Below, in pieces: positions 53,256 through 63,985 of a stretch of DNA of 64,000 bases. Within the stretch, counting starts at the first letter, position 1. The number at the start of each line of letters is the position of its first letter. A program made the translations under genes and the position numbers. The notes beneath the pieces are model-generated. The model made no database searches, was not told where the DNA came from, and was given only the letters and a program-made list of their open reading frames with translations. Origin of the DNA: Mantis religiosa. Its lineage: Eukaryota > Arthropoda > Insecta > Mantodea > Mantidae. The stretch covers positions 14,481,806-14,545,805 of the forward strand of contig CM060950.1 of assembly GCA_030765055.1 (NCBI GenBank). The letters are read 5' to 3'.

Positions 53256-53529
53256 TTACATTTCTTTGACCCAATTAATTTTCTGTACTCATGCCATCTA
53301 ACCTGGAGTTTAATTTACTGAAAACAGTCTTGTTCAGAAATGCAAATTTTTATAGGGGTTTGTCTTTGTTTACATTTGTGTTATATATCCAGTGACTCAT
53401 TTGTAGTTATAACATTTAATAAATATCCTGGTGGGAGAGATGCACACTCCCGAAATGTTGATTCCTAATCGTCTTTTCACCTGGCTGGCATCCCGAGAAA
53501 AACTTGAGTATATTCGTCGCCAGGAAAGC

Positions 53530-54922
53530 TTCAGGTCTCATAGGCTAAAAAAAATTACTTGGCAAGCATCAGTAACCTTAAAGCTAATGCACATAAAGCA
53601 AAAATCAACAATTCTGGCAACATTTCTAAAACAACTTGGGGTATAGTTAATGAGGGTAAGAGAAAATTGCCCATTTCAAAAAATCTTGAATTGGACCTAA
53701 ATGGCTCAGTACAAAATGACCCTATCAAATTTTTTGACTATATAAACAAATTCTTTCTAGAAGTTACTACCCATTCAGATAGGCAAAGAATCTTATCCAA
53801 ATTTTGCTCAACAGAAATCTATCCCTCTTGTTTTATTAATCCAGTGACAATAACCGAAATAAATATAACTAAATTACCAAACAAAGTTACTAGTGGATGG
53901 GATGAAATAAATACACTAATTCTGAAGCAATGTAAGTATGTTCTTGCCGATCCTTTTGAGCATCTTATCAACTCTTCGATAGCAAGAAGTCAGTTTACAG
54001 ATTGCCTAAAATTATCTCTAGTTAGACGTCTTCATAAGCATGGTGACACTAAGGTCATAAATAATTACAGGCGAATTGCACTAACTTCAGAATTAGCCAA
54101 AATCTTTGAAAGGGTTATACTACAGAGATTAATGTGCTCATTAGAAAATAAAGTAATCTCAAAATCACATTATTCAATAATTTCGGCCATTATTGAATGT
54201 ATAATATAACAAAGCACTTGGAAAACAAAGAAAAAACTGCAACATTATTCTTTGACCTTACTAAAGCGTTCGACTGTGCAGACAACAGTATACTACTAAA
54301 CAAATTTGAAGCATATGGAATTAGGGGTTTACCATATAAGCAGAAAACAAGCAACACAAATATACTATAAACAAAGAAAATTAACAATAAAAAATACATC
54401 CAGTTTTGAAACTTAATTACAGTGTTCCGCAGGGTTCTGTGATTGGTCCTCTCTTATTTATAATGTACATGAATGACATACCTAACAAAGGACAAAGTAA
54501 ATCATTATCGAATACGATGAAAACTGTATGCTGGGTCACCTCGATTCTAGAATTACATAGCACAATGATACAAACTATTGAATCACTAATTAATTTTGGG
54601 AGGATAATTCGAAATGTAACATGTCTAAAACAAAGTTAATACTGTCTAATTTGAGGAGTTTAAATAATGAACAGGACTCTATATCAGATTACAACATACA
54701 TGCTCCAAATAAACATAAATTTCTAGGCATTACAATAGATCAAAAACTTACATAGTCGGAACATATTCAGTATATCCGTGGGAAAATCAGTAAATCATTG
54801 TACTTGCTTAGGCACTTTTCTAATCTACTAGAAGAGAATTAAAAATTATCTACTATGGTGTCACATTTCCTCATCTAGTATATGGAATTGAAATTCGGGG
54901 TGTAGTGCAAAATCAATTATGG
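53530..54922 (+). pseudogene. CR1-type LINE reverse transcriptase
   Basis: AKKNYLASISNLKA continues the 51.4-kb linker. Then SKTTWGIVNEGKRK, TKLPNKVTSGWDEINTLILK, FTDCLKLSLVRRLHKHGDTK, VINNYRRIALTSELAKIFER, FFDLTKAFDCADNSILLNKF (after a frame change), YSVPQGSVIGPLLFIMYMND, FLGITIDQKLT, KSLYLLRHFSNLL and FPHLVYGIEIRG. The catalytic YADD block is disrupted around 54500 (a shift gives NTMKTVCWV). It is the same family as 1-3465. It is cut at 54925 by a Merlin element and ends at 55.8-56.2 kb. Confidence 0.8.
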
Positions 54923-54924
54923 AA

Positions 54925-55790
54925 CGATGGAGAAACTTTCTTTTGTGCTATGCGAGAATATTTTCAAAGTCCAAAGGTGCACGTGTACACATGCGCAAGC
55001 AGACGACCAGCCAGTTCTCGCATTGCAACCAACATGAGAAACATATGTAAAACTTGTAGCCAACCTCTGCAAAAATGCCCAAGACATAGGTGACGCAGTC
55101 CGTGTGCAAAGAAACATAGTTTGAGCAGGCTAAGTTATTGCCAGGTCAAATTTTGTTATTCATGCACTGCTCTGCACATAACAATACTATGACCCGACGA
55201 TAATGGAGTGCTCTGTAGGAAACGCAATATGAGCTCACGGACTGTATCGGACTGGTTCGGCAACTGCTGTGAAGTGTGCATGTCAAATGACACCAAGTAT
55301 ACTGCAAGAGGGGAAAATTGGCGCTCCCGGCCACTTCGTTCAAATCGACAAATGCAAAATAGGATGACGCAAGTTTCATCATGGGCGCATCGTTGAGGGC
55401 AACTGGATCCTGGGGATCGATGTGGGAACAAATGAGGCGCAGATGATATGCCCCAACAACAGAAGGGATGCAAATACGATCTGCAGTCTAACTGCAGAGA
55501 ACGTAGAGTTCACCAGCACCATTCACACCGATGCCTGGCGGGGATACTATGGGTGGATGGCTGGAGAGTTTGCTGCGCACCTGAGTGAATCACTCAGTCG
55601 ACCCAGTGACAAATGTGCACACAAACAGCATAGTCAAGATAGCGAGGACTACAATCAGGTGCAATTTAGGTACTACTTTGTGTTAGTCTGCTAGGCAGTG
55701 TAATTCAGGGACAAGTAAGGCTGTTGGTAGCATTGCGTGCAGTGGAGAAACAAGGATAGTTTGGCTGCACTGAATTTTTCAATATGGCTA
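54925..55790 (+). mobile_element. Merlin DNA transposon, copy 2
   Basis: Inserted between the RT core and C-terminus of a LINE. The 5' region (ggagaaactttctttt...) matches copy 1 at 38907. It encodes a decayed ISXO2/Merlin-type transposase. Exact ends and TIRs were not resolved. Confidence 0.65.
55208..55690 (+). pseudogene. Merlin transposase fragment
   Basis: TVSDWFGNCCEVCMSND, then in other frames GHFVQIDKCKIG, RKFHHGRIVEGNWILGIDVG, TNEAQMICPNNRRDANTI and FTSTIHTDAWRGYYGW. In the family the VxID(E/K)(S/C)K and HTDxWRGY blocks hold the first two catalytic Asp residues. The third block is not found. A stop sits in the KIG-RKF join. Confidence 0.72.
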
Positions 55791-55814
55791 CATATGCAGT
55801 AAGCAAATAAACAA

Positions 55815-56215
55815 ACAATGTTAAAAGAATGCCCTCCAACAAGAAATTGCACAAAAAGTAAAGAGATTATATTAAAAATCATGGTTGTATATAAAAACAT
55901 CAAAAAGTGTGAAGGACTTTTCTTTAGACAAGGTTTGCAAATAAATATTATTAAAGATCCAAACGTAATGACACTGATTTTATACAATAAACTGCCAAAT
56001 TCTGTAAAGCAAGCTAAGTTAGAAACTACTTTTAAAAAGGAGCTTAAGATTTACCTAATAAATAAGGCATTGTACACGATTGATGAATTGCAATTCTATT
56101 GGCATTTGTATTGTAAGTTGTATAATTTTAAGTTGTATATATGTAAATATTGTAACTGACAATGTCAGAAACTGCTTTGCAGTCTGTTGAAAATAAATGC
56201 ATTATTATTAATTAT
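55815..56215 (+). pseudogene. CR1-type LINE ORF2 C-terminus and 3' tail
   Basis: LYNKLPNSVKQAKLETTFKK and ELKIYLINKALYTIDELQFY form the usual C-terminus. A short 3' UTR with AATAAA (56192 region) and ATT repeats follows. It completes the LINE interrupted by Merlin at 54925. Confidence 0.75.
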
Positions 56216-56289
56216 TATATTATTATGATGTGTCCAATGCTGCTGTATGACTGGTTGGTTTGCTAAGTGTTCAGTACGTTCATTCAGAC

Positions 56290-58094
56290 GTGGCAGCTGA
56301 GAAAATATGCGCAGTGACTCACCCTGTCCGCCACCTACTGGCAGTAAGAGTGGGGGTCAGTTACACTTGTGAAGTCGTTTAGGTTGACGTGCGTCTTATG
56401 AATTTTTTAAGGCTCTGGTCCGTGTGACATAGTTTTATATGTATATGACAGTGTACTTTAATATATGTACAGTAAATGGTAGTTCTCATTGTCCTGAGTT
56501 GCTTTCAGCCTACTTAAAAGTGCGCGCGCATGTGTGCCTGCGTTAAGTGTATTTTCTTTTACTGCGGACTTCAATATTTTAAAACACGGACAGTTAACTT
56601 CAAGGTAAAGTGTTGCACTCCCAAACCAGGAAAGTTGCTAGTAATGCTTATTAGTACATGAAAAGAGATGCAGAAACTGACTTAGTAACAGTCAGCATCA
56701 ATAACATTGGGAAGAGTGTGGCTGAGACAACAGGTGTTTCTGAAAGAAGCGTAAGGAGAATTATTACGGAAACGAAAGATATTGGGCATGGTACCTTTTC
56801 ATTCTCCACAGCACATTAAAGAGACAAAAGAGGTCTTACCGTGCCGGTTTGGATACTTTTAATGAGGCAGTAGTGCGCCGAACTGTCAACGAATTATATA
56901 CAATTCACAAACAAAGATCGACCTGAAGAAGGTGCATGCTAAATTAAAGGATTTGATAAACTCTGAAGGGAGCGTATCTACATTAAGAAAAATACTCCTA
57001 AAGCTGTGTTTCACATGGAAACGGACAAAAAAGAACAGAAAAATTTTAATGGAGTACCATGACATCAGAACTAAGCGCTTCCAATATCTCAGAACGATGA
57101 AGCAATATAGAAGCGAGGGCCATCCCATTATATATATGGACGAGACGTATATCCATCTCACACTACTCCATATGCTTGGAGTGATGACAGTTTCCACGGC
57201 CTCTTAGCGCCGGTATCCAAAGGTCAGCATCTTATCATCGTGCATGCTGGAGGTGAGCAAGGGTTTATCCCTAAAGCATGTATTTGGTTCAAGTCCCAGC
57301 AGAAAACTGGTGACTACCACGATGACATGAACTACACAAATTACGAGAAGTGGATGAAAGACTGATCCTAATCTTCCTGATTGGTAATTGACAATGCACC
57401 TTACCACAATGTGATCCTTAATAAGGCGCCAACTGTAAGTTCCAGAAGAGATACAATGATTTTGTGGCTGAAACAAAACCTCTCCATGGAACATTTTACA
57501 AACATTGATTTCTCCTCCTTATACAAACCCGACATTTATAATATGATCATCCCCCTCAAACCCAAAATCCCCAAGTACAAAATAGACAGTTTTCTTCAGG
57601 CACATAAGTGTTTTATGCCTTCCACCTTATCATTCTGAGTTAAACCCAATCGAACTCATTTGGGCTACCGTAAAGATCTGGATTGCAGAAAGAAATGTCA
57701 CGTTCAAAATGGATGTCATTAAGTTAGCTGACGAGAAGTTTGCTAACATTTCTGCAGAAGATTGGCAGAAAAGATGTCAACACATCGTTCAGATTGAACA
57801 TGAATTCATGCGCAATGAAGGTTTGCTGAATGGAGGACAGGAAATCATCGTTCATCTAGAGGATGACAGCGATGAAAGCAGTGAGTCATCCGAGTTTTCT
57901 AGTGAAGATGAAGGGGGGAATTTTCCAGAAGAAAAAACTCCTCAGCCTGCAGCTGAACAAACTCCTGTTACTTCTGTTGCCTGAAACCAGCCTCAAGGTA
58001 AGATGCATGCGATTTCTCCTCTCTCTTGGACGCATGTGGCTGCCTACCCCCACTAACCTGGATGCCCCTCTTCTACTGCGCTGCTAGCTGCCAC
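56290..58094 (+). mobile_element. Tc1/mariner-group DNA transposon, copy 2
   Basis: gtggcagct at 56290-56298 with gcgcagt at 56309-56315 is mirrored by agctgccac at 58086-58094 with actgcgc just inside, suggesting degenerate TIRs. No flanking TA pair was found, so the ends are tentative. The transposase lies between. Confidence 0.55.
56658..57984 (+). pseudogene. Tc1/mariner-group DDE transposase
   Basis: A helix-turn-helix GKSVAETTGVSERSVRRII near the start. Then GSVSTLRKILLKLCFTWKRT, RKILMEYHDIRTKRFQYLRT, GHPIIYMDETYIH (first Asp kept), LIIVHAGGEQGFIP, WLVIDNAPYHNVILNKAPT (second Asp kept), NPIELIWATVKIWIAERN (third acidic residue kept) and FANISAEDWQKRCQHIVQIE. A strongly acidic C-terminus (DDSDESSESSEFSSEDE) ends at 57984. 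Better preserved than the 41-kb copy: all three catalytic positions survive, but several frameshifts and a stop break it. Confidence 0.85.
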
Positions 58095-58880
58095 CTCATG
58101 TTAATCAAGCTGTAATGTTCAATTTGATGTTATGATTTGATGGTCGTTCAGAAATGATGTGAAACTGCAGATTTATCCATTTATATTATATGCATCTTCC
58201 ATATATAAATGTACTATAACTTTTTATAATATTAATCATCAATTATATACTGGAATGTTAGTCATTTTTCTTTAATAAATAGTGGTCTACAACGGTCATC
58301 CACAGCTGACTGTTAAAATTCTCTGCTTTCTCCTGAAGTAGAAATACCTAATCTACATTTTAAGTAATTTACTAACAGTGATGCCTAAATTAACTAATAA
58401 ATGCTTTGTAGTTGGTTTTTCATAAGGTCACTTACTTTTTAATATTGGTTAGTTAATATGTACTTAAACATACAATACTTTCTCAGAGTTCCAACGACAA
58501 TTTTCCAATACCATTCTAAGTACAAACCCAACACGGAATGGCTCACCATGTTGGAGTTAACACAGCTACCCTATGTATTTGAGGCCTTTGCCTTTCATGG
58601 TACATAAAAGGCCATCTGTAATCTCTAATTCTAAGTACAAGTACAATTGCTGATGACACTAACATCATAATTAAAGGCTACAATCACTCTGAATTGCAAT
58701 GTCATGCTAATACTGTGATGACAATTATGATGCATTGGGTTTCTAATAATAAATTACCACTAACTATAATCCTTCGAGAAAAAGGGAAAAGAAACCATTA
58801 GCTCTCTCAACTCTCTTCCAACACACATGGTAAGGGTAGTGTTTTGCAGTGTGTTCATTCTTAGTTTTGTTGTTACAAGT
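58095..58880. other. No recognised gene
   Basis: AT-rich. A weak LINE-like patch (YADDTNIIIKGYNHSEL-like) around 58640-58700 suggests a CR1-type RT scrap (DDTNIIIKG) but could not be extended. Confidence 0.4.
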
Positions 58881-58884
58881 AATC

Positions 58885-58985
58885 AATCCCGAGTATGGCA
58901 TTGAATTTTTCAGTCTGGCTCTACCCCTTCATAGTGCATCCTACACACGGCTAGTGTGAAAGAACAATTAATTTCCATTAAACTA
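58885..58985 (+). repeat. SINE family C, tail half
   Basis: tatggcattgaatttttcag, then tctggctctacc and cacacggctagtgtgaaaga match the tail of the SINE C copy at 63.8-63.97 kb. The tRNA-like head is missing. Confidence 0.75.
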
Positions 58986-59339
58986 CAATTATTTTAAGTT
59001 GAAAATATAGGACATAATACATATCAACCTATTATTACTTATACTTCATTCTATATCATTCCTTTATTATAAACCTGTGTGACTATTTAATTTCTTTGTA
59101 TTCAAACACAACCCTCTGTAAGATGGAAACCTGTGTACATGGAAAGTAAATTCTTGAACGATCACGATCTGTTTTAGACAAGTTTTACTGTAGCATAAAT
59201 GAGCCCACATATTAAGTCAAATAGTTATTAAACAAATTTAAAGCACAAATTCAAAAAGCTCTTTAGACCTACTACAAAAATTAAAGATATAGAATTAGAC
59301 CATGACAAATTGATTGTAAAAGCTATTTGTAGTCGGTTT

Positions 59340-61400
59340 ATTGAGACTATTTTGGAGCATTTGTTTTTTACTGTGCTTCTATTTTCTTCATTAGTGTTTG
59401 TGTAGCAATTTGGATGTCAGCAATATAATCTTCAACGTAAAGGTGCAGAATAGGTGCACAGTTATTTTGGTACGGAACGACGTCAGGAAAACAAGTTGTT
59501 GCTAACTGCGGCGCTCCGATATACGCAAAAACAGCGGAGCGATTCCAACACATTGGTTTTATTATAAACTAGCAACAATAATGGGAATAGTGTGTAATAA
59601 GCGTTGTTTATTATAATTATATTATGTAATTATAATTAATAATCAACTCTGGCAATGATCCACCAATCTTTACGTCAGTATATTTGGGTATTACAGTATC
59701 GCTGGTTTACTTACGTAATGTTGACTATTCCAAAACTTTGTGCTAGATTCCTCTAAGTTTTTAAATAATTATGATAATAGTAAGAATATAATTATATAAT
59801 AATGATAACTGGCGATGATCCACAAACCTTTGCTTCGCGTAATACAGTATCGCTGGTTTGCTTAAGTAATTTTGGTATTTTCCGCGGTAGCATGCTCTGG
59901 AATTTGACAACGCCCGAGCTATGACGTCAGAGCCACGATATTCCTTCGCACCTTTTCTGCACTTTCACACATTGTTTGGACGACCTTTGAGGTTATGTTT
60001 GGCTTTTCCAAAAGTGCTTCCTTTCCGGCATAAATATTTAAGTTTAATTTTTAAATTTGCTGTTTTGCTCTTCATTTTTCTGTTAATATATTCAAATAAA
60101 TTGATTTCAAATTTTCCCAAACTATATTTCCCAATGTTTTGTTAAGTTTTTGATGCAAATTGTACAATTCTATTTCTACCGTATTTCTATTTCCGTAATG
60201 TTTGTTCTTTTCTACTTCAAACACTTATTTCTCTGTTACTTTTTGAAGTGTACTATTTTTATCACATTTCACTACTTTTCTGACGAAATTAGGCACTACC
60301 TTTTGCTTGATACACATTGATAAACCTATGTCAGCTGCAATTCTCCTTTTTTCTTGTAATTTTGCGAAAAGTTTATTTCATGCTTGTCTTCCAATAATAA
60401 AAGCACAGATCCTACCTTATTTGTATCCATTTTTTCGGTATTTGTTCCACATTTTAACCGCCAATTTCTTATTCCACAAGACTTATTAGCCTATTACAGT
60501 TCCGCCGCTCGTTGAGGCTCCGACATTTCTCGAAAGGGGGAAGCGGGCTGTTGCCAGTTCTTTAGCGGGAATTTCAAGAAGGAACATGCATATTTTAAAT
60601 ATTTCACGTATTTATACATTTAATGAACCAGTAGACATATTATTATAAAAGCGATAGTAACAGGACTTAAGGACACTACAAATCGGAATTCACGCACGCA
60701 CAAAAAGCAAAGAAGGTTCTCCAGCGGAAGCTACACAAAATTAAACTGACAACACGGTGTTGAATAGGGTAGCCACGCCTAGCAGCTACAACGGTGATTG
60801 GCGCTAGCAGTTCTAACTTCCTGGCCATGAAACCGGATGTAAGAACTCCCAGTACTACCAGCAGAAGCAGTTAGCGCGCGCAAACGGTGTATTGTATTTC
60901 ATCCTTTGGAACATAATACAAATTTTATTTTATATATCTGCCGTAGGAGTCAGCCAAACTCAAATGTTATAGGGCACGTCAGTTCCAGATACAAAGATAA
61001 ATATAAAAAGTTACATAAGACTAAAAACTGTAACAGATACAGGATCCGACAAACGTCTAAAGTAGAGAAGGAAATAAAACAAAATATATAAAGACCATAG
61101 AGAAATGCTATATAAAAGTAATTGTTCACAAATGTGGGGTTTACTCCATTTCATGATTTAGGAAATCCTCTACACTATAAAAGTTTCTCTCCATTAAGAA
61201 ATTAAATAGAGACCCTTTTAATTTTGGTTTGGACCCAATATTCTTATACTCTGTGGTAGTTTATTGAATAAATGCAGACCAGCATATGTAAAGCATACAA
61301 ATTAATGCAAATGTAATCTATGCAAATTAATAAATAGATTGTTCTTTGCTCTAGTATCATGTGTATGAACTTCTGCATTTGTTTTGCATGAATTTAGGGT
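59340..61400. other. No recognised gene; diverged tandem repeat inside
   Basis: 59642-59730 and 59805-59885 share gatgatccac-aa-cttt and acagtatcgctggttt-cttaa/cgtaat, a diverged tandem pair with a period of about 165 bp. The rest holds no recognised coding sequence. Confidence 0.45.
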
Positions 61401-61405
61401 TTCCT

Positions 61406-62320
61406 TCATATAGTTAAGTGTTTCATATATATGTACATACATGGCAAAGACAAAATTTTAAATGTTCTAAAGTATGGTTTGCAACTAGTTTTGTTTGTGA
61501 CATTAGCCATAATCCGTATTACTTTCTTTTGCATGCTAAAAACCTTAATGCTATTTTTTGAATTTCCCCAGAAGATTATCCCATATGTTATCAGACTGTG
61601 AATGTATACAAAATATGCCACTGTAAGAATATGTTCACTTGATATAAATTTTATTGACCTTACTAAGATGCACATTTTACTGAGTCTGTTAGTGAGGCTA
61701 TCAATATGCATTTCCCAACTCAAGTTCTCATCTAGTAACAAACCCAGAAATTTGTTTATTTTAACATATTTTATCTCATCTTGCCCCAACGTAATTTTTG
61801 GATGTATAACGTTCTTATTAAATTTACTATGGAAGCTTATTGCTGCTGTTTTCTCTTTACTTAACAGTAACAAGTTTTTATTGAACCATTCCTGAATATA
61901 TTTCAATGTGCCGTCTATATGTAAATTCACATTATTTACATTTGCCCCTGTTAAGAAAATACTTGTATCATCCGCAAAAAGTGTTATGCTCACATTCGCC
62001 ATACTATTTACGTTGTTAGCTAAGTCATTTATGTACAGTATAAATAACAGAGGCCCGAGAATAGATCCCTGGGGTACACCATATTTTATATTTTTTAAAC
62101 CTGACTGTTCTGTTTTAATTTCATTGGTTTTAGTATCAAAATATTCAATTTCTACACACTGTTTCCTATTTTCAAGATATGACTTAAACCAACTTAATGC
62201 TAGGCCTCTCACACCATATACAGATAAATTTTCAACTAGCAATGTATGATCTATTATGTCGAAATGATCTATTGTGTGAAATAAATATTTGAATAGAGTG
62301 TTGTAATGAATATCTTGCAT
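61406..62320 (-). pseudogene. CR1-type LINE reverse transcriptase, 5'-truncated
   Basis: A 304-codon frame with ATG at 62318-62320. It begins just before HFDIIDHTLLVENLSVYGVR (normally KAFDTIDH), then LSWFKSYLENRKQCVEI, IKYGVPQGSILGPLLFILYI, LFADDTSIFLTG (catalytic Asp pair), FLGLLLDENLSWEMHID, YGIIFWGNS and MQKKVIRIM. It is uninterrupted over this length, so fairly recent, but the RT fingers and endonuclease are missing. Downstream of the stop the 3' end is AT-rich. Confidence 0.85.
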
Positions 62321-62489
62321 GATAATGAAATTGCAAGTTGGATTTCAGTATTTTAAAGCTAATATGATCCTACACTTTCATTCTAAAGATAATTTTGAGA
62401 ATATGTTTTCAATTGCTCAGTTCTGTATGATGGTACTATTAACCTTCCTCCTCCACCTCCTGCAATCACAATACGTTTTGTCCCAGTCT

Positions 62490-62715
62490 GGGACTCAAGT
62501 ACTTACGATAGTAAGTCGCCACAAATGACGTATCTCGAATGCGAGAGCCTCTAGTGGATTACCGGGAAAATATACGAGTCAATTGGAAATTTAATGTCAT
62601 GGCGGCAAACTGGCCATGGTAGCTCAATGGGTAAGAGCGACTGGACGGAAACCAGGAGATCCGTGGTTCAAATACCAGCCATGGCATTGAATTTTTCATG
62701 GCGACTATCAGTTTG
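62490..62715 (+). mobile_element. tRNA-derived SINE, family C
   Basis: A leader (gtacttacgatagtaagtcgcc) precedes the tRNA-like head GGCCATGGTAGCTCAATGGG (A box), B box GTGGTTCAAATACC, and then GCATTGAATTTTTCA. The body ends early at 62700, where LINE endonuclease sequence begins. The whole unit is repeated in inverted form at 63394-63668. Confidence 0.82.
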
Positions 62716-62739
62716 CAATCCTTTAATCATAGTGAAATC

Positions 62740-63398
62740 TTAAAAGTCGACCATCACAATATTAGGGGACTTAAAAGCAAATACATAGAATTCCAACTTC
62801 TTCCAGATCAAAATAACCCCCATGTTATATGTGTCTGACCATCACTTAAAACAGCAATTCTCAGCATTGTTAATGCATGAGTATTATTTAGGAGCAGAAT
62901 ATTCACATAAATGTCTAGAAGATGGGGGAGTATGTATTTATGTAAAACAAGGAATAGCAAGCAAAATCGCTAATGTTTCCCAGCTTTCTTTCAAACAGGA
63001 CATTGAGGTATGCGCTATCCAACTAAAAATTAGAAAGAGTAACATAACTTATTAGTTTATACCGATCCCTAGGTGGTAACTATGAAAAATTCCTGGGAAA
63101 GCTTGATAAATTATTACATTCCATGTATAGACCAAACAAAGAAATAATATGTGGCGATGTAAATGCAGATTTCCTAGTACCTAGTTCACGAAAGAATCAG
63201 CTTATAGATATACTGGACACGTATAATATAATGCATACTGTAGATTTCCCCACAAGAATAGCTAACACATCACAAACAGCCATAGATAATATATTTGTGA
63301 GTGAAAGCTTACTCAAAGACTCAACAATATCTCCCCTAATTAATGAGTTATCAGCTCATGATGCACAGTTGATCAATATAAACAATATAAGTTACTAA
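62740..63398 (+). pseudogene. CR1-type LINE endonuclease fragment
   Basis: Frames: HNIRGLKSKYIEFQLLPDQN, ICVSDHHLKQQFSALLMHEY, EDGGVCIYVKQGIA, SLYRSLGGNYEKFLGKLDKL, EIICGDVNADFLVPSSRK (metal-binding GDxNADFL), FPTRIANTSQTAIDNIFVSE and SAHDAQLININNI (SDH block changed to AHD). It is bordered on both sides by SINE C copies in opposite orientation. Confidence 0.78.
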
Positions 63399-63668
63399 TT
63401 GTTCTTTCACACTAGCTGTGTGTAGGACGCACTATGAAAGGGTACAGCCAGACTGAAAAATTCAGTGCCATAGCCGGTATTTGAGCTACAGATCTTCTCA
63501 TCTCCGTCCAGCCACTCTAAACCATAGAGTTACTATGGCCAACATGCCAACAGACATTAAATTCTCCAACTGAGTCGTGTCTTTCCCGGTAAACCACTAG
63601 GAGTTCTCATAAACACATGAGATAACTACCTTAATGGCGACTTACTATGCTGTAAGTACTTTAAGCCC
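63394..63668 (-). mobile_element. tRNA-derived SINE, family C, inverted
   Basis: On the minus strand: gtacttacagcatagtaagt leader, ggccatagtaactctatggt head, a CTCAAATACCGG B-box region, then a body ending gtgtgaaagaacaattag. It is longer and more complete than the 62490 copy and lies tail-to-tail with it across the endonuclease fragment. Confidence 0.82.
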
Positions 63669-63699
63669 GGGCTTTATAGTTAACCACTATTAGGTCAAT

Positions 63700-63795
63700 T
63701 AATAGAAATTAATTGTTCTTTCACACTAGCCGTGTGTAGGACGCATTATGAAAGGGTACAGCCAGACTGAAAAATTCAATGCCATAGCTGGAGAA
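63700..63795 (-). repeat. SINE family C, tail half
   Basis: ttaattgttctttcacacta through gaaaaattcaatgccatagc is the tail half in minus orientation. Head sequence is absent. Confidence 0.75.
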
Positions 63796-63798
63796 TTT

Positions 63799-63985
63799 AA
63801 TGTCATGTTGGCACGTTGGCCATAGTAGCTCAATGGTTTAGTGCGGCTGGACGGAGACCGGGAGATCTGTGGTTCAAATCCCGGCTATGGCATTGAATTT
63901 TTCAGTCTGGCTCTACCCTTTCATAGTGCGTCCTACACACGGCTAGTGTGAAAGAACAATTAATTTCATTTAATTGACCTAATAG
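63799..63985 (+). mobile_element. tRNA-derived SINE, family C, best-preserved head
   Basis: GCCATAG at the start of the head can pair with CTATGGC 60 bases on, as a 7-bp acceptor stem. The A box is TAGCTCAATGGTT and the B box GGTTCAAATCC. The tail runs through tctggctctacc to gtgtgaaagaacaattaatt. This shows the tRNA origin most clearly. Confidence 0.85.

Larger units (their letters stand above)
51440..53525. mobile_element. Inverted-repeat element derived from PLE ends
   Basis: About 265 bp at 51440-51705 is repeated in inverted orientation at 53255-53525 (shared blocks: tgacccaattaattttct, actgaaaacagtct, cttttcacctggctggcat, acttgagtata). Each arm has a hammerhead-like block. The 1.5-kb interior has a CT microsatellite, a SINE C scrap (about 51692-51733) and a palindrome but no recognised gene. 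It interrupts a LINE frame. Confidence 0.65.

Noticed and set aside
61602..62249. Plus-strand frames opposite the LINE RT
   Set aside because: Antisense to a frame carrying all RT motifs on the minus strand.
63822..63894. Functional tRNA gene
   Set aside because: The acceptor stem pairs well, but the D arm and anticodon arm are irregular, and the same head continues into the SINE C body in several copies.
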